Shown piece by piece: positions 8,797 through 16,894 of a stretch of 64,000 bases of DNA. The translations under genes were made by a program, and so were the position numbers. Position 1 is the stretch's first letter. Each line of letters opens with the position of its first letter. The stretch spans positions 558,001-622,000 of the forward strand of contig NZ_AUIY01000001.1 of the NCBI RefSeq assembly GCF_000423945.1. The letters are read 5' to 3'. Origin of the DNA: Butyrivibrio sp. XPD2002. Lineage in GTDB: Bacteria > Bacillota > Clostridia > Lachnospirales > Lachnospiraceae. Below the pieces are notes generated by a model. It made no database searches. It was not told the origin of the DNA and saw nothing but the letters and a program-made list of their open reading frames with translations.

Positions 8797-9399
8797 TTAA
8801 TTGTGTTCTTTAATAACAAATGTGAACATTTCTTTTGAAGCTACGCTGATAACATAATTCTCTGCATAAGAAAAGCTTTCAATATTCCAGCCATCCATAA
8901 GGGCTTCGTCCGCTCTTGGATCAATATGGAAGCCTTTCCCCTCTGCCTTTATTATTGCCTCAACCGATGTCCAGCTTTTTGCAAGAATCATCTGTTTTTC
9001 TTCACCCGATGCATCATTTACAACCTTTTCGTAATATATCGGAGGAAGGACTCTTTTCAAGACGTCAGGCTTAACCCTCGCTATGCGTTCAATATCTGCT
9101 CCAACAGGATAGTCGGAAACTGCAAGAATAACATAATCTCCGCTGTGGGATAAGCTGAATTCCTTCTCTCCGTTTTTGAGCATAGGCTTTCCATACTCAT
9201 TGAAGGTCAGCTGTTCATCACTTGTTACTCCCAGATATTTGTACAGCAAATAACCTGCGCATAATTCCTGCTTATTTACTCTTTTCACCTTGGCTCTTTC
9301 ATACTTGTTCCTGTAGTGGGTGGTTATGGTGTTTAGGATTTCTGATTCAGGTTCTTTGAGATTGTTGATGTTTATGGTATGGATAGTTATTGTGTTCAT
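8797..9399 (-). CDS. 4'-phosphopantetheinyl transferase, Sfp-like
   Basis: 200 residues. Transfers phosphopantetheine from CoA to a serine of carrier proteins. Visible motifs are KPMLKNGEKEFSLSHSG (substrate-binding stretch before the Mg site), GADIERI (Mg-binding Asp and Glu) and KSWTSVEAIIKAEGKG, the family's WxxKEAxxKxxG motif with Val in place of the usual first Lys. It is shorter than Sfp (~225), but all regions are present. No polyketide or peptide synthetase genes are in the window, so it may serve the fatty-acid acyl carrier protein or a distant cluster. It is monocistronic with its own terminator. Confidence 0.88.
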   Translation of the reverse strand: MNTITIHTININNLKEPESEILNTITTHYRNKYERAKVKRVNKQELCAGYLLYKYLGVTSDEQLTFNEYGKPMLKNGEKEFSLSHSGDYVILAVSDYPVGADIERIARVKPDVLKRVLPPIYYEKVVNDASGEEKQMILAKSWTSVEAIIKAEGKGFHIDPRADEALMDGWNIESFSYAENYVISVASKEMFTFVIKEHN

Positions 9400-9810
9400 G
9401 TCTTTTTGTTTTTTCTTTATATTCCTATATTATTAGGTCTTTTTAGAATTCTCTTTATTTTTGAACGTTTTACTGTTAATTACCCTTCGTAAAACAAACA
9501 ATCAAAGGCAGCTTTACGTCTATTGGATGCTTTTCACGAAATCAGGATGAACAAAGCATTTCAAAAGTTAACGTTATTTCGCACACAGTAAGTCTATTAT
9601 TCTTGTAATAGTATTACCGGTGTAATTTTCTTGATATTCAATCCAATGAAGAGTCATGAAACCTATGATAATTCAATCTATAAGTAAGCATAAGACCAAA
9701 CCGGTGTAACCGCCTATCAAAAACAATTCTTTATTCCGCAAATCGATACGCCAGTTTACAGTCTTAAGATTTCATAGGCGTAACGCCAGACAAAAATATG
9801 GTTTGAAACA
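9400..9810. other. Intergenic region of about 410 bases without a recognisable gene
   Basis: No convincing reading frame. The string ACCGGTGTAA occurs twice (about 9618 and 9709), and CGCCTAT (9711-9717) is inverted as ATAGGCG (9774-9780), each next to a GTAAC motif. It may be a decayed element; nothing more can be supported. Confidence 0.5.
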
Positions 9811-10566
9811 TCAATTCCCGGACTTCAGCATGTCCTTCAATCCTTCAATGAGCTTGTCCTGCTCTTCTTCTGTGAGGATATCGTCGATATCCAGGTCCTT
9901 ACCGGTCCTATCCTTGTAAATTTCATCAAAGGTCTTATTCTGGTCCTCAGGATCAAAGTCCACATCCTTGGCGTGGCTCTTTAAAGGTGAATCATCCGGA
10001 AGCGCCATGTAAGCCACATTGTGCTGCATCCACTCATAGGCCATGTCGGAAGCTTCTCTATAACTCTGCATATCACGACCATGAACAGGACTTGTATCTA
10101 TAAGTGCCTGACATATTATGGTCATGTCAGCCATGTTATTTATCTTGTAGGAATCGAAAATCGTCCAGTTGTCAGTTCTGTAAACTGCCTTGTAGGTCTC
10201 TGAATCATAGACAAAAGTGTAGTTTGTGCCGCTTCCGTCTGTGTCTGTAAGATTGATATCGGAGGTTGATGTAAGAATTCCGGTCTCTTCAGAAATTCTT
10301 TCGGCGGTATCTTTAGCATCTTCAACTATATCTGAATCCAGATTGGAATCCTCATCAGAATCTGTGCCCTCATCAACATCTTCAACTTCAACAGTATTGG
10401 AATCCGCATCAGAATTACGCTCACTTCCAATTGATTCAAATAAACCAGCATTATTCTGCGCGTCTTCTGAAGTACCGCATCCCAACATGACAGTACTCAT
10501 CAGCAGCACCGCTGCATATACTCTGTATCTTTTCCCTCTAAATATTCCCATATTTCCCCTGAACAT
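9811..10566 (-). CDS. Acidic lipoprotein of unknown function
   Basis: 251 residues. A lipoprotein signal peptide with VMLGC lipobox (Cys about 30) is followed by a very acidic, low-complexity spacer (about 35-85, rich in Asp, Glu and Ser), then a folded part of ~160 residues containing TDGSGTNYTFVYDSETYKAVYR and a helical, acidic C-terminus. The family is not recognised. Two starts are possible: the ATG at 10566 has AAGGAG only two bases away, while the ATG at 10551 has AGGGG four bases away; the signal peptide is intact either way. It lies 86 bases downstream of the secreted hydrolase at 10653 and may be cotranscribed with it. Confidence 0.75.
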   Translation of the reverse strand: MFRGNMGIFRGKRYRVYAAVLLMSTVMLGCGTSEDAQNNAGLFESIGSERNSDADSNTVEVEDVDEGTDSDEDSNLDSDIVEDAKDTAERISEETGILTSTSDINLTDTDGSGTNYTFVYDSETYKAVYRTDNWTIFDSYKINNMADMTIICQALIDTSPVHGRDMQSYREASDMAYEWMQHNVAYMALPDDSPLKSHAKDVDFDPEDQNKTFDEIYKDRTGKDLDIDDILTEEEQDKLIEGLKDMLKSGN

Positions 10567-10652
10567 ATCTCCTTAATAATTCTTTGTTTTTCCCGACAAT
10601 TCGCATATTGGTTTTATTCTTTTCATCGAGCTCTTCGTTTAGCTGTGTTAAC

Positions 10653-11690
10653 TTATGCTGCATCATCCATAGCCTTTTCAAGGAATGCCTTTGTACGCTT
10701 CTGCACATTCTCCTGAAGGTTTACAAAGAAAAGGAAATTGTCATAGAGATGCAGGCATCCGTCAGAGAAAATATCCAGTACCTTGGGATACTGATTCATA
10801 TCAATATCAGTCACAACAAGTGATCCTCTGTTGGGATCAATATAAGCTCCGTATTTTCCCACCTGAACAGATGTGATAGCCCCTGTCACCGAATCCTGCG
10901 TCACAGAGCCTTTATTAAGTGACTTATCAGCCTTTTTACTGTCAGTTCTCCAGTTGAGCGGATTTATTGAAATCATCTTCTCACCGGTAGGTAAAATAAA
11001 GGAACCAGTAACATTTCCATCCTCACACTCATAGCTGATGACTACGCCTGTATCTGTCTCTCCCTTTGCAGGAACAATCTGAGGATACTTATCGATCATC
11101 TCCTGAGTCATGGGCCAGCCTATCGCATATACTGCGATGAGATTATCGCGGAGACTCTTTGCTCTCTCACCCTCGCCGCCATAGAACTCTTCGAGAAGTC
11201 TGTAGCACATCTCTGCTCCCTGTGAAAAACCGGCAAGAATAAGCGGTCTTCCGTTATTCTTATGCTCTAAGTAGTACTTAAATGCTGCAGCAACATCCAT
11301 GAAGGCATTTTTCTTCGCCTGCTCTTTATCTGCCCCCTCTTCCATGGTATACACATTCATAGCGATCTGCCTGTAATATGGAGCATAAATCCTTGCAGTA
11401 TTTGCATAAATGGCCTGCTGCTGATTCATTGCATTTCTGAACCTGGTCTTAAACTCCGGCGTGATAGATGAATTGACCTCGCTTACAACATCCACTGTTG
11501 GTGCGATGATGAAAACATCAACCTCATTTTCAGGATAGGCACCATCATACAGCCAGTTTTCAGACTTAGAATAATCAAGCGAGCTCGTAAATGGAACCAC
11601 TCTCGCAGCAGAAGCTGTTATCCCTGAAGGAACCAGCATTGTTACAGCTACTAAAACAGTAATCAGTACACTAAAAATTCTCTTATTCAT
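10653..11690 (-). CDS. Secreted DUF3089-family alpha/beta hydrolase
   Basis: 345 residues. The Sec signal peptide (about 1-29) ends in ASA-A. Features of DUF3089 hydrolases are seen: VDVFIIAPTVD near the start of the mature chain, and the nucleophile elbow GFSQG with Ser about 156, preceded by RPLILA. The tail after about residue 300 contains the likely histidine (CLHLYDN). Substrates of this family are poorly known; a carboxyl-ester role outside the cell is inferred. The start has GAGGGGG upstream. An imperfect 13-bp hairpin followed by a six-T run lies in its leader (11712-11743). Confidence 0.82.
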   Translation of the reverse strand: MNKRIFSVLITVLVAVTMLVPSGITASAARVVPFTSSLDYSKSENWLYDGAYPENEVDVFIIAPTVDVVSEVNSSITPEFKTRFRNAMNQQQAIYANTARIYAPYYRQIAMNVYTMEEGADKEQAKKNAFMDVAAAFKYYLEHKNNGRPLILAGFSQGAEMCYRLLEEFYGGEGERAKSLRDNLIAVYAIGWPMTQEMIDKYPQIVPAKGETDTGVVISYECEDGNVTGSFILPTGEKMISINPLNWRTDSKKADKSLNKGSVTQDSVTGAITSVQVGKYGAYIDPNRGSLVVTDIDMNQYPKVLDIFSDGCLHLYDNFLFFVNLQENVQKRTKAFLEKAMDDAA

Positions 11691-11711
11691 TTTTCCCCCT
11701 CAAAAAACAGC

Positions 11712-11743
11712 GTAAGGGTCAAAAATTAAATTTTGCCCCTTAC
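11712..11743 (-). promoter_or_regulatory. Terminator-like hairpin in the 5' leader of the DUF3089 gene
   Basis: Arms 11712-11724 and 11731-11743 pair with one mismatch. On the minus strand a TTTTTT stretch follows within ten bases, just before the ribosome site. No upstream minus-strand gene needs a terminator here, so it may attenuate the hydrolase gene. Confidence 0.45.
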
Positions 11744-11888
11744 TAAGATACGAATTGTCATAAGTGCAACAAAAATGTGTATATCTAAAACAATTGTATT
11801 ACATTATTCTTTTATAAAACAGACCTGTTTTCACATATATTCATCAAACACGCCTGTTATAAACACAAAAAGTTCACAAAATTATCCC

Positions 11889-11915
11889 TAACATCTTATT
11901 AACCCTGGCCGATAT
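11889..11915 (+). promoter_or_regulatory. Sigma-28 (flagellar/motility type) promoter
   Basis: TAAC (11889-11892), exactly 15 bases, then GCCGATAT (11908-11915). The known SigD/FliA consensus is TAAA-N15-GCCGATAA, so spacing is exact and 10 of 12 positions match. It lies about 120 bases before the gene at 12040. Confidence 0.75.
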
Positions 11916-11960
11916 ATAAGATAGCAAGGGATATGCCGAATATCAAAGGATGGAGTTCTA

Positions 11961-11999
11961 ATGGTATTTGGCGTAATTTTTTATAGAAGTATCCGGTAG
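11961..11999 (+). CDS. 12-residue upstream ORF in the leader of the sigma-28-controlled gene
   Basis: MVFGVIFYRSIR, ATG at 11961 with AAAGGATGGAG five bases upstream. It lies between the sigma-28 promoter and the gene at 12040 in the transcribed leader. It may be a leader peptide or chance. Confidence 0.3.
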   Translation: MVFGVIFYRSIR

Positions 12000-12039
12000 T
12001 AAAGGTCTCCATCATTCTTAGAGGAAGGAGGACATGCGC

Positions 12040-13305
12040 ATGCTAGAGCTCTCAAAGGTTAAGCAGGTTCAGGATATAGGTACATACAATTACAACAGTT
12101 CAAATTCCGCATCAAAAGCAAAAGCTGGAACGGCAAGTACTAATGGTACTAATATAACAACCAGCAAAGTATCTGGTGCCAAAGAGGTCACCAAGACACA
12201 AAAAACCAACGTTCCCGCAAAAGCAAACAAAGCTCAAAGCTCTGCTAACAAGCCTAAAACTCAGAGCTTTCAGGCTCATCTTAATAATGCCGCAGCTACT
12301 CCTCAGTTAACCTCTAACTCAGACTATACAGCTGAAGAATGGGATGCTCAGAGAAAAAAGAACAACGCAATAAGTAAGCTCCAAAAGACAGATGCTGACG
12401 TTGCCGCCCTTGAAAGAGTTGCTCCTAACGCCTCAGAAGAAGTAAAGAGTGCATGGATGGATGCGTCAGAAGAAACCGGCACAAATGGCCTTGGCTATGA
12501 CGAGGATCCTTCCAAGAACACAGCAACAAGGCTTTATGCTGAGATAAACAACAGCGCAAAAATGACTGATAACAGCGTATCAGGTGTTCAGGATATCCTG
12601 GGTGGAACAGTCGATTCAGCAATTGATGCTGTCTCCTCTGCTAAGCAGGATCGTGTAAATATGAATGGTGACAATTCAGATACCGCTGATAAAGAAGTAG
12701 AGTTTTATGATGAGTTCTTAGAGAACCTGAACGGATTAAAGGACGGCACCTATGAACCCTCCGATCAGAGTACCTTCGACAGAATGAATAAGAATAATCT
12801 GGCAGTGCTTCCCGCTGATAACAGCCAGGCAGCATCTGCTATGGATATACCTGACAGATACTCCGAAAATTATTTCTTCCACAGTACCACATCAAGTGAT
12901 GAAAACGGAGTCGAGTTTGAGCTTAAAGCTAAATATCCTGCTGATTATGATCCTACTAATCCTAAGATTGAAGTTTATTCATCATATGACGGCAAGGAGA
13001 ATCTATATGAAGTAGATGTAAATAGTGTAAATCCTGAAACTGCATCACAGACTGAGCTATATGGATTATTCGCATACGTTGAGGATGATAAGAACATACC
13101 TCGAACCATAGATCCCAGCTCATCTGATCTGTACTACAGTGCACTTGATAGAAAGCTGGAGGTAATTCATCAGGATGATTCAAAAAATGTTAACTCAAAC
13201 AATGATACGGAACTTGCCGCAACAATGAACACTTTTAGAACTATGGATAATCTTTCTTATTGGGATAAAAAAGAATTACTTGAAAGTGTATATAACGAAG
13301 GTTGA
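12040..13305 (+). CDS. Unrecognised 421-residue protein under sigma-28 control
   Basis: Starts MLELSKVKQVQDIGTYNY; AAGGAGG lies eight bases before this ATG but only two before an in-frame ATG at 12034, so I choose 12040. It has no signal peptide and no membrane segment. The first ~90 residues are Ser/Thr/Asn/Lys-rich and probably disordered; the middle (about 90-250) is acidic and helical; the last ~150 residues look folded (FHSTTSSDENGVEFELKAKY and a Tyr/Asp-rich stretch). The hydrophilic start and sigma-28 promoter resemble proteins exported through, or acting at, the flagellum, but no family is recognised. A 12-codon upstream ORF (11961-11999) sits in the leader. It is the only plus-strand gene between 8.6 and 26.6 kb. 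Confidence 0.75.
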   Translation: MLELSKVKQVQDIGTYNYNSSNSASKAKAGTASTNGTNITTSKVSGAKEVTKTQKTNVPAKANKAQSSANKPKTQSFQAHLNNAAATPQLTSNSDYTAEEWDAQRKKNNAISKLQKTDADVAALERVAPNASEEVKSAWMDASEETGTNGLGYDEDPSKNTATRLYAEINNSAKMTDNSVSGVQDILGGTVDSAIDAVSSAKQDRVNMNGDNSDTADKEVEFYDEFLENLNGLKDGTYEPSDQSTFDRMNKNNLAVLPADNSQAASAMDIPDRYSENYFFHSTTSSDENGVEFELKAKYPADYDPTNPKIEVYSSYDGKENLYEVDVNSVNPETASQTELYGLFAYVEDDKNIPRTIDPSSSDLYYSALDRKLEVIHQDDSKNVNSNNDTELAATMNTFRTMDNLSYWDKKELLESVYNEG

Positions 13306-13310
13306 TTTAA

Positions 13311-13349
13311 AAATAGCCTATGCACCAATTTGCGCATAGGCCTATTTTA
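13311..13349. terminator. Bidirectional terminator between convergent genes
   Basis: Hairpin AATAGCCTATGC / GCATAGGCCTATT with a T-run on the plus side and A-rich sequence on the other. It serves the plus-strand gene ending at 13305 and perhaps the GH13 gene ending at 13397. Confidence 0.78.
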
Positions 13350-13396
13350 TTACTATTGGTTACGCAGCTTTTTGTTCTTCCCTATAACTTCTGGGC

Positions 13397-15226
13397 CTAT
13401 CTCTTATATGTCATGCAAAGCCACAAGAAATCGTGAGCAGGAACGGTGACGTTCTTCGCATCGAATCTCTTGCCTGTCATGAGGTTCTTGTAAGGACCCT
13501 CCTCGTTGATATAGGCAAGTTCATCATAGTCGCCGAAGTTAAAGAGCGCTATCAGCTTTTCATTCTCGTAATATCTTCCAATTCCAAGTACATGATTATT
13601 GTAGGTTTCAACGATCCACGCATCAGCTTTACTGTCGAATACGCGGTGCTTTTTCCTTATTTTTGCAAGCTTCGTTATGCCGTTAAAAAGAGCATTCTCT
13701 CTTGTGCCCTTTTTCCTGCGCTTCTTGGCGTTATCCCAGTTGAAGTCGCCGCGGTGAAGGTATCTGGAATCTGACCACTTAACAGGATCCTTATGATAGT
13801 CGTAGTCGTTAAGCTGTCCAATCTCATCTCCACTGTAAAGAACAGGTATGCCGCTTTGTGTGAACAGGAAGGCATGGAGCATGATGTCCAGCCTTATAGC
13901 CCAGTCCAGCTTATTTAAATTCATCTCATACTCAGCAGCCTCGATTCCGCAAAGGGAAGCTGTAGTTCCGCAGAGTCTTGCATCACCGAGCTTGGGATCA
14001 TCGTTATAGAGCTCTCCTCTGGAGGAGGACTCATACAAGGCACCTCTCAAATAATCGTTCAGGTACTTTTTGTGTGAAACCTGCTCAATCTTAAACTGTC
14101 TCAAATAGTCATAATCAAGTCCCCAGCCGATATCATCATGGCATCTTAGGTAATTTAGGAAAATGTACTGCTTGGGAAGATTGAATACAAGCCCCAGCTG
14201 ATGCTTTAAAAGTCTGACATCCTTAGTTGCAACCGTATGCCAGGTGCTGGCCATTGTCGTAACATTGTAGAGCATCTGACACTCAGGCTTTTCAGGAGTT
14301 CCAAAGTAAGGAACAACCTTAGAGGGTTCCATTACAACCTCGCCAAGGAGTATTGTTCCGGGACACACTATCTTAGCCGCTATCTGCATAAGCCTTACAA
14401 GTATATGTACCTGCGGAAGGTTTCTGCAGCTTGTTCCAACGGTCTTCCATATATAGGGAACCGCATCAAGGCGGATGATATCAACGCCCTGATTACATAA
14501 AAACAGCATGTTGGCAGTCATGTCGTTAAAGACTGTGGGATTTCTGTAATTAAGGTCCCACTGATATGGATAAAAGGTGGTCATAACGACTTTCCCTGCT
14601 TCAGAACACCAGATAAAATTACCGGGAGCCGTCTGAGGAAAAACCTCCGGAACGGTCTCTTCATAATCATTGGGCTCATTCCAGTCATCGAAGAAGAAAT
14701 ATCTTTCCTGAAACTCCCTCTCTCCGCGCCTTGCTCTTACAGCCCACTCATGATCCTCACTTGTGTGGTTCATGACAAAATCGAGACATACACTCATGCC
14801 TCTCTTATGGCATTCATGAGAAAGCTCAGCCAGATCCTCCATTGTTCCAAGCTCTGGATTAACCTTCCTGAAATCAGAAACAGCGTAGCCACCGTCACTT
14901 CTATCCTTAGGGCTCTCCAGAAGCGGCATCAAATGGATATAGTTAACGCCACAGGATTCCACATAATCAAGGTGACTCTGTACGCCCTTAAGTGTTCCTC
15001 CAAAACAGCCTGTATACATGAGCATTCCAAGCATATCGCAGCCGGTATACCAGCCGGGATCCGCTTCCTTTTTAATATCCCACTCTTTGAGCTCCTTGCT
15101 TCTGTTGTCGTAAAACTCGCGAAGCATCTTCACAAAGTACTGATAGGCCTGCTCATCATTGCTATAAAGCTCATTGTAAAGCCATTTTAATTCATCCTGA
15201 TATTCTGCAAATCTCTTATAAAACAT
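13397..15226 (-). CDS. GH13 amylosucrase-like glucanosyltransferase (GH13_4 type)
   Basis: 609 residues without a signal peptide, so cytoplasmic. GH13 regions are complete: DFVMNHTS (149-155), GVDIIRLDAV with nucleophile D254, LLGEVVM with acid/base E296, and RCHDDIGW with the transition-state Asp at D364. The N-terminal helical region before the barrel and the RxHDDIGW form are hallmarks of amylosucrase and sucrose-hydrolase enzymes, which use sucrose to extend alpha-glucans or hydrolyse it. Sucrose specificity is inferred from family likeness. It is monocistronic, with the start at 15226 preceded by AAGAGGGG. It could instead act on alpha-glucosides such as trehalose or isomaltose. Confidence 0.85.
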   Translation of the reverse strand: MFYKRFAEYQDELKWLYNELYSNDEQAYQYFVKMLREFYDNRSKELKEWDIKKEADPGWYTGCDMLGMLMYTGCFGGTLKGVQSHLDYVESCGVNYIHLMPLLESPKDRSDGGYAVSDFRKVNPELGTMEDLAELSHECHKRGMSVCLDFVMNHTSEDHEWAVRARRGEREFQERYFFFDDWNEPNDYEETVPEVFPQTAPGNFIWCSEAGKVVMTTFYPYQWDLNYRNPTVFNDMTANMLFLCNQGVDIIRLDAVPYIWKTVGTSCRNLPQVHILVRLMQIAAKIVCPGTILLGEVVMEPSKVVPYFGTPEKPECQMLYNVTTMASTWHTVATKDVRLLKHQLGLVFNLPKQYIFLNYLRCHDDIGWGLDYDYLRQFKIEQVSHKKYLNDYLRGALYESSSRGELYNDDPKLGDARLCGTTASLCGIEAAEYEMNLNKLDWAIRLDIMLHAFLFTQSGIPVLYSGDEIGQLNDYDYHKDPVKWSDSRYLHRGDFNWDNAKKRRKKGTRENALFNGITKLAKIRKKHRVFDSKADAWIVETYNNHVLGIGRYYENEKLIALFNFGDYDELAYINEEGPYKNLMTGKRFDAKNVTVPAHDFLWLCMTYKR

Positions 15227-15306
15227 CTTAGATTATCCCCTCTTAAAAATAATTGCTACATTTAAGATATCACATAACCTCATAAAATAGAATTTCCTAT
15301 GATATT

Positions 15307-15332
15307 AAAAAGCCATCGGCTACCCGATGGCT
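15307..15332 (-). terminator. Intrinsic terminator after the 27-residue membrane peptide gene
   Basis: AGCCATCGG (15311-15319) pairs with CCGATGGCT (15324-15332), with a loop of four and a T-run on the minus strand. It lies 12 bases after the stop at 15344. Confidence 0.75.
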
Positions 15333-15343
15333 TAGTCTTTAAG

Positions 15344-15427
15344 TCATTCTTCCGGAGCCGTCCTCGGAATGAACCAACAGATGACTGCCGCAATCAAAAT
15401 TAAAATAGATGCTACAATATGTACCAT
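15344..15427 (-). CDS. 27-residue single-pass membrane peptide
   Basis: Reads MVHIVASILILIAAVICW and ends IPRTAPEE. One hydrophobic segment fills residues 3-19, with a short charged tail. A strong ribosome site (GAGGGGGGA) lies six bases before the ATG, and an intrinsic terminator follows 12 bases after the stop, so it has the marks of a real small gene. It lies between the GH13 gene and the LPKTG protein gene. Function unknown; small regulatory or toxin-like membrane peptides have this shape. Confidence 0.6.
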   Translation of the reverse strand: MVHIVASILILIAAVICWFIPRTAPEE

Positions 15428-15524
15428 AGAAATCCCCCCTCAATAAATGGTCTTTCTAGAATCACTATAACAAATAATTAATAGTCTGTTTATTGGCATT
15501 TTATATGATTTTGTGATTCCTCTT

Positions 15525-15998
15525 TTACGCATTTTTGCCAAAACCTTTTCCTGCCACAAGAGCTGTTAAGAAAATCGAAAAGCTGGCAAGCATTCCAATA
15601 AATGTTATGAGTATTCTGTCGTCATCTCCGGTCTTGGGGAGATCCGTGGTCTGCGTGGTAGACACAGGCGTTACCGTAGTTCCTGTTGATGCAGCGCTTG
15701 ACGCAGCTGAGGATGCCGTATTACTTGCTGAAGAAGCTGCGCTTGAGCTCTTTGAAGCAGCACTGCTGGATGAAGCTGAGGAGCTTGCCGATGAGGATGA
15801 AGTCGAAGAAGCCGCATCCGCAGCACTTCCCTCCATGGTATAATCCACATTCTTGGAATCAGACTCTTCCTGCAAAAGTCCGGCATTATAATTATCCTTT
15901 ATATCCACCGTTACAGCGCCTGCCTTAATAGCAGATACAGGTGTCATCATAAGCATGCAGCACATCGGAATAACTATAAGCATTTTAATCTTTTTCAT
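15525..15998 (-). CDS. LPKTG cell-wall-anchored Ser/Ala-rich surface protein
   Basis: 157 residues from the ATG at 15998 (a GGTGAT site lies just upstream). An alternative ATG at 16025 overlaps the sortase stop as ATGA. It has a Sec signal peptide (about 1-27), a short acidic head, then a ~60-residue tract of almost only Ser, Ala and Thr (about 63-120), and a C-terminal sorting signal: LPKTGD, hydrophobic segment, tail GKGFGKNA. The protein is mostly a stalk or spacer with almost no folded domain. The sortase gene lies directly upstream on the same strand, so this is its likely substrate. Confidence 0.85.
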   Translation of the reverse strand: MKKIKMLIVIPMCCMLMMTPVSAIKAGAVTVDIKDNYNAGLLQEESDSKNVDYTMEGSAADAASSTSSSSASSSASSSSAASKSSSAASSASNTASSAASSAASTGTTVTPVSTTQTTDLPKTGDDDRILITFIGMLASFSIFLTALVAGKGFGKNA

Positions 15999-16021
15999 TC
16001 GTATCACCACACCTTTCAAAA

Positions 16022-16828
16022 TCATCCAACTCTCTTGGCAACCACCAGTAATCTTCCGTTTTTCATGGTATAGTCACAGGTGGAAAGAGTCAGCAGCTGA
16101 TCCCCATAGGAAGCGGTTGCAGCTATTTTGTGCATTGATCTGGCCTTTAAGTTCGCCACGTAACTATCAAAGGTTTCCTTGTTATCTATATGAATATAAT
16201 CTGCGTAATTAAATCCGTTTTTCTCACCGTTAGCTGTGGTATCAACAACAGCGATAACCTCATAGAACCTCTGCTCAGAGGGAGTATCAAGCTCAACTGC
16301 CTGATGCTTTCTTAGATATGCATCATCCTTGTAGTACTTTAGGGTTCCGAAAAGAGCCCCTGATTTCATGTTGTGTCCGTGTATCAGAAGGTGGTTATCG
16401 GACAGGTCAAAGCTGCATCTTTTATCCAAAACCAGAAGACCGTTTCTGTCTTCATTCCCGAAGAAGTCATGCTGAAGATAATAGTCATTATCCCCATCTC
16501 TATACATGATCGGATAATCAATCTCAGACCCGTTCACTCGGAGCCAGCCCGTGAGGTCCTTATTCTTTTTGTAAAGGTATTCGATTTTGAGGGAAACAAG
16601 ATTCGTGTTTTGCTCTTCAGGAGACTCATTTATTGCGTCCATAGCAGCCTTGGATTCCGAAACTGAGACCGCTGCCATAGCCTGTACCTTTTTCATGTTA
16701 GCGCTGCTAACCTGCTCCTGATATATCTCTACAGCAAAAATACCTGTCACTACCAGAAAGGTAATACAGGATAACGTAAGGATAGTATTTCTGATTGTCT
16801 GTTTTATTTTCCCCCTACGCCTTCGCAT
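16022..16828 (-). CDS. srtB: Class B sortase
   Basis: 268 residues from the ATG at 16828 (GGGGAT eight bases upstream; a TTG start at 16849 is less likely). It has an N-terminal signal anchor (about 15-35), then a sortase domain with catalytic His in LLIHGHNM, Cys in LTLSTCDY and Arg in NGRLLVVAKR. The long helix-rich N-terminal region and the sequence around the Cys place it in class B. Sortases cleave after Thr of the sorting motif and join the protein to peptidoglycan outside the membrane. The gene partner is the LPKTG protein immediately downstream, overlapping or 23 bases away depending on its start, which suggests a dedicated pair. Confidence 0.92.
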   Translation of the reverse strand: MRRRRGKIKQTIRNTILTLSCITFLVVTGIFAVEIYQEQVSSANMKKVQAMAAVSVSESKAAMDAINESPEEQNTNLVSLKIEYLYKKNKDLTGWLRVNGSEIDYPIMYRDGDNDYYLQHDFFGNEDRNGLLVLDKRCSFDLSDNHLLIHGHNMKSGALFGTLKYYKDDAYLRKHQAVELDTPSEQRFYEVIAVVDTTANGEKNGFNYADYIHIDNKETFDSYVANLKARSMHKIAATASYGDQLLTLSTCDYTMKNGRLLVVAKRVG

Positions 16829-16894
16829 AAGCACAAATCCCCATACCAAATTATTATTTTACAAAGATTATTTCGGCATAAGGGGGTAAAAAGT

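Noticed and set aside
10226..10576. 116-residue plus-strand frame opposite the acidic lipoprotein
   Set aside because: Antisense artefact of the Asp/Glu/Ser-rich low-complexity coding; no ribosome site.
14100..14120. GCCGATAT string inside the GH13 gene
   Set aside because: Lies inside coding sequence, with no -35 match and no downstream gene in that orientation.
15535..15843. 102-residue plus-strand frame opposite the LPKTG protein
   Set aside because: An Ala/Glu/Val-rich shadow created by the Ser/Ala repeat codons of the minus-strand gene.
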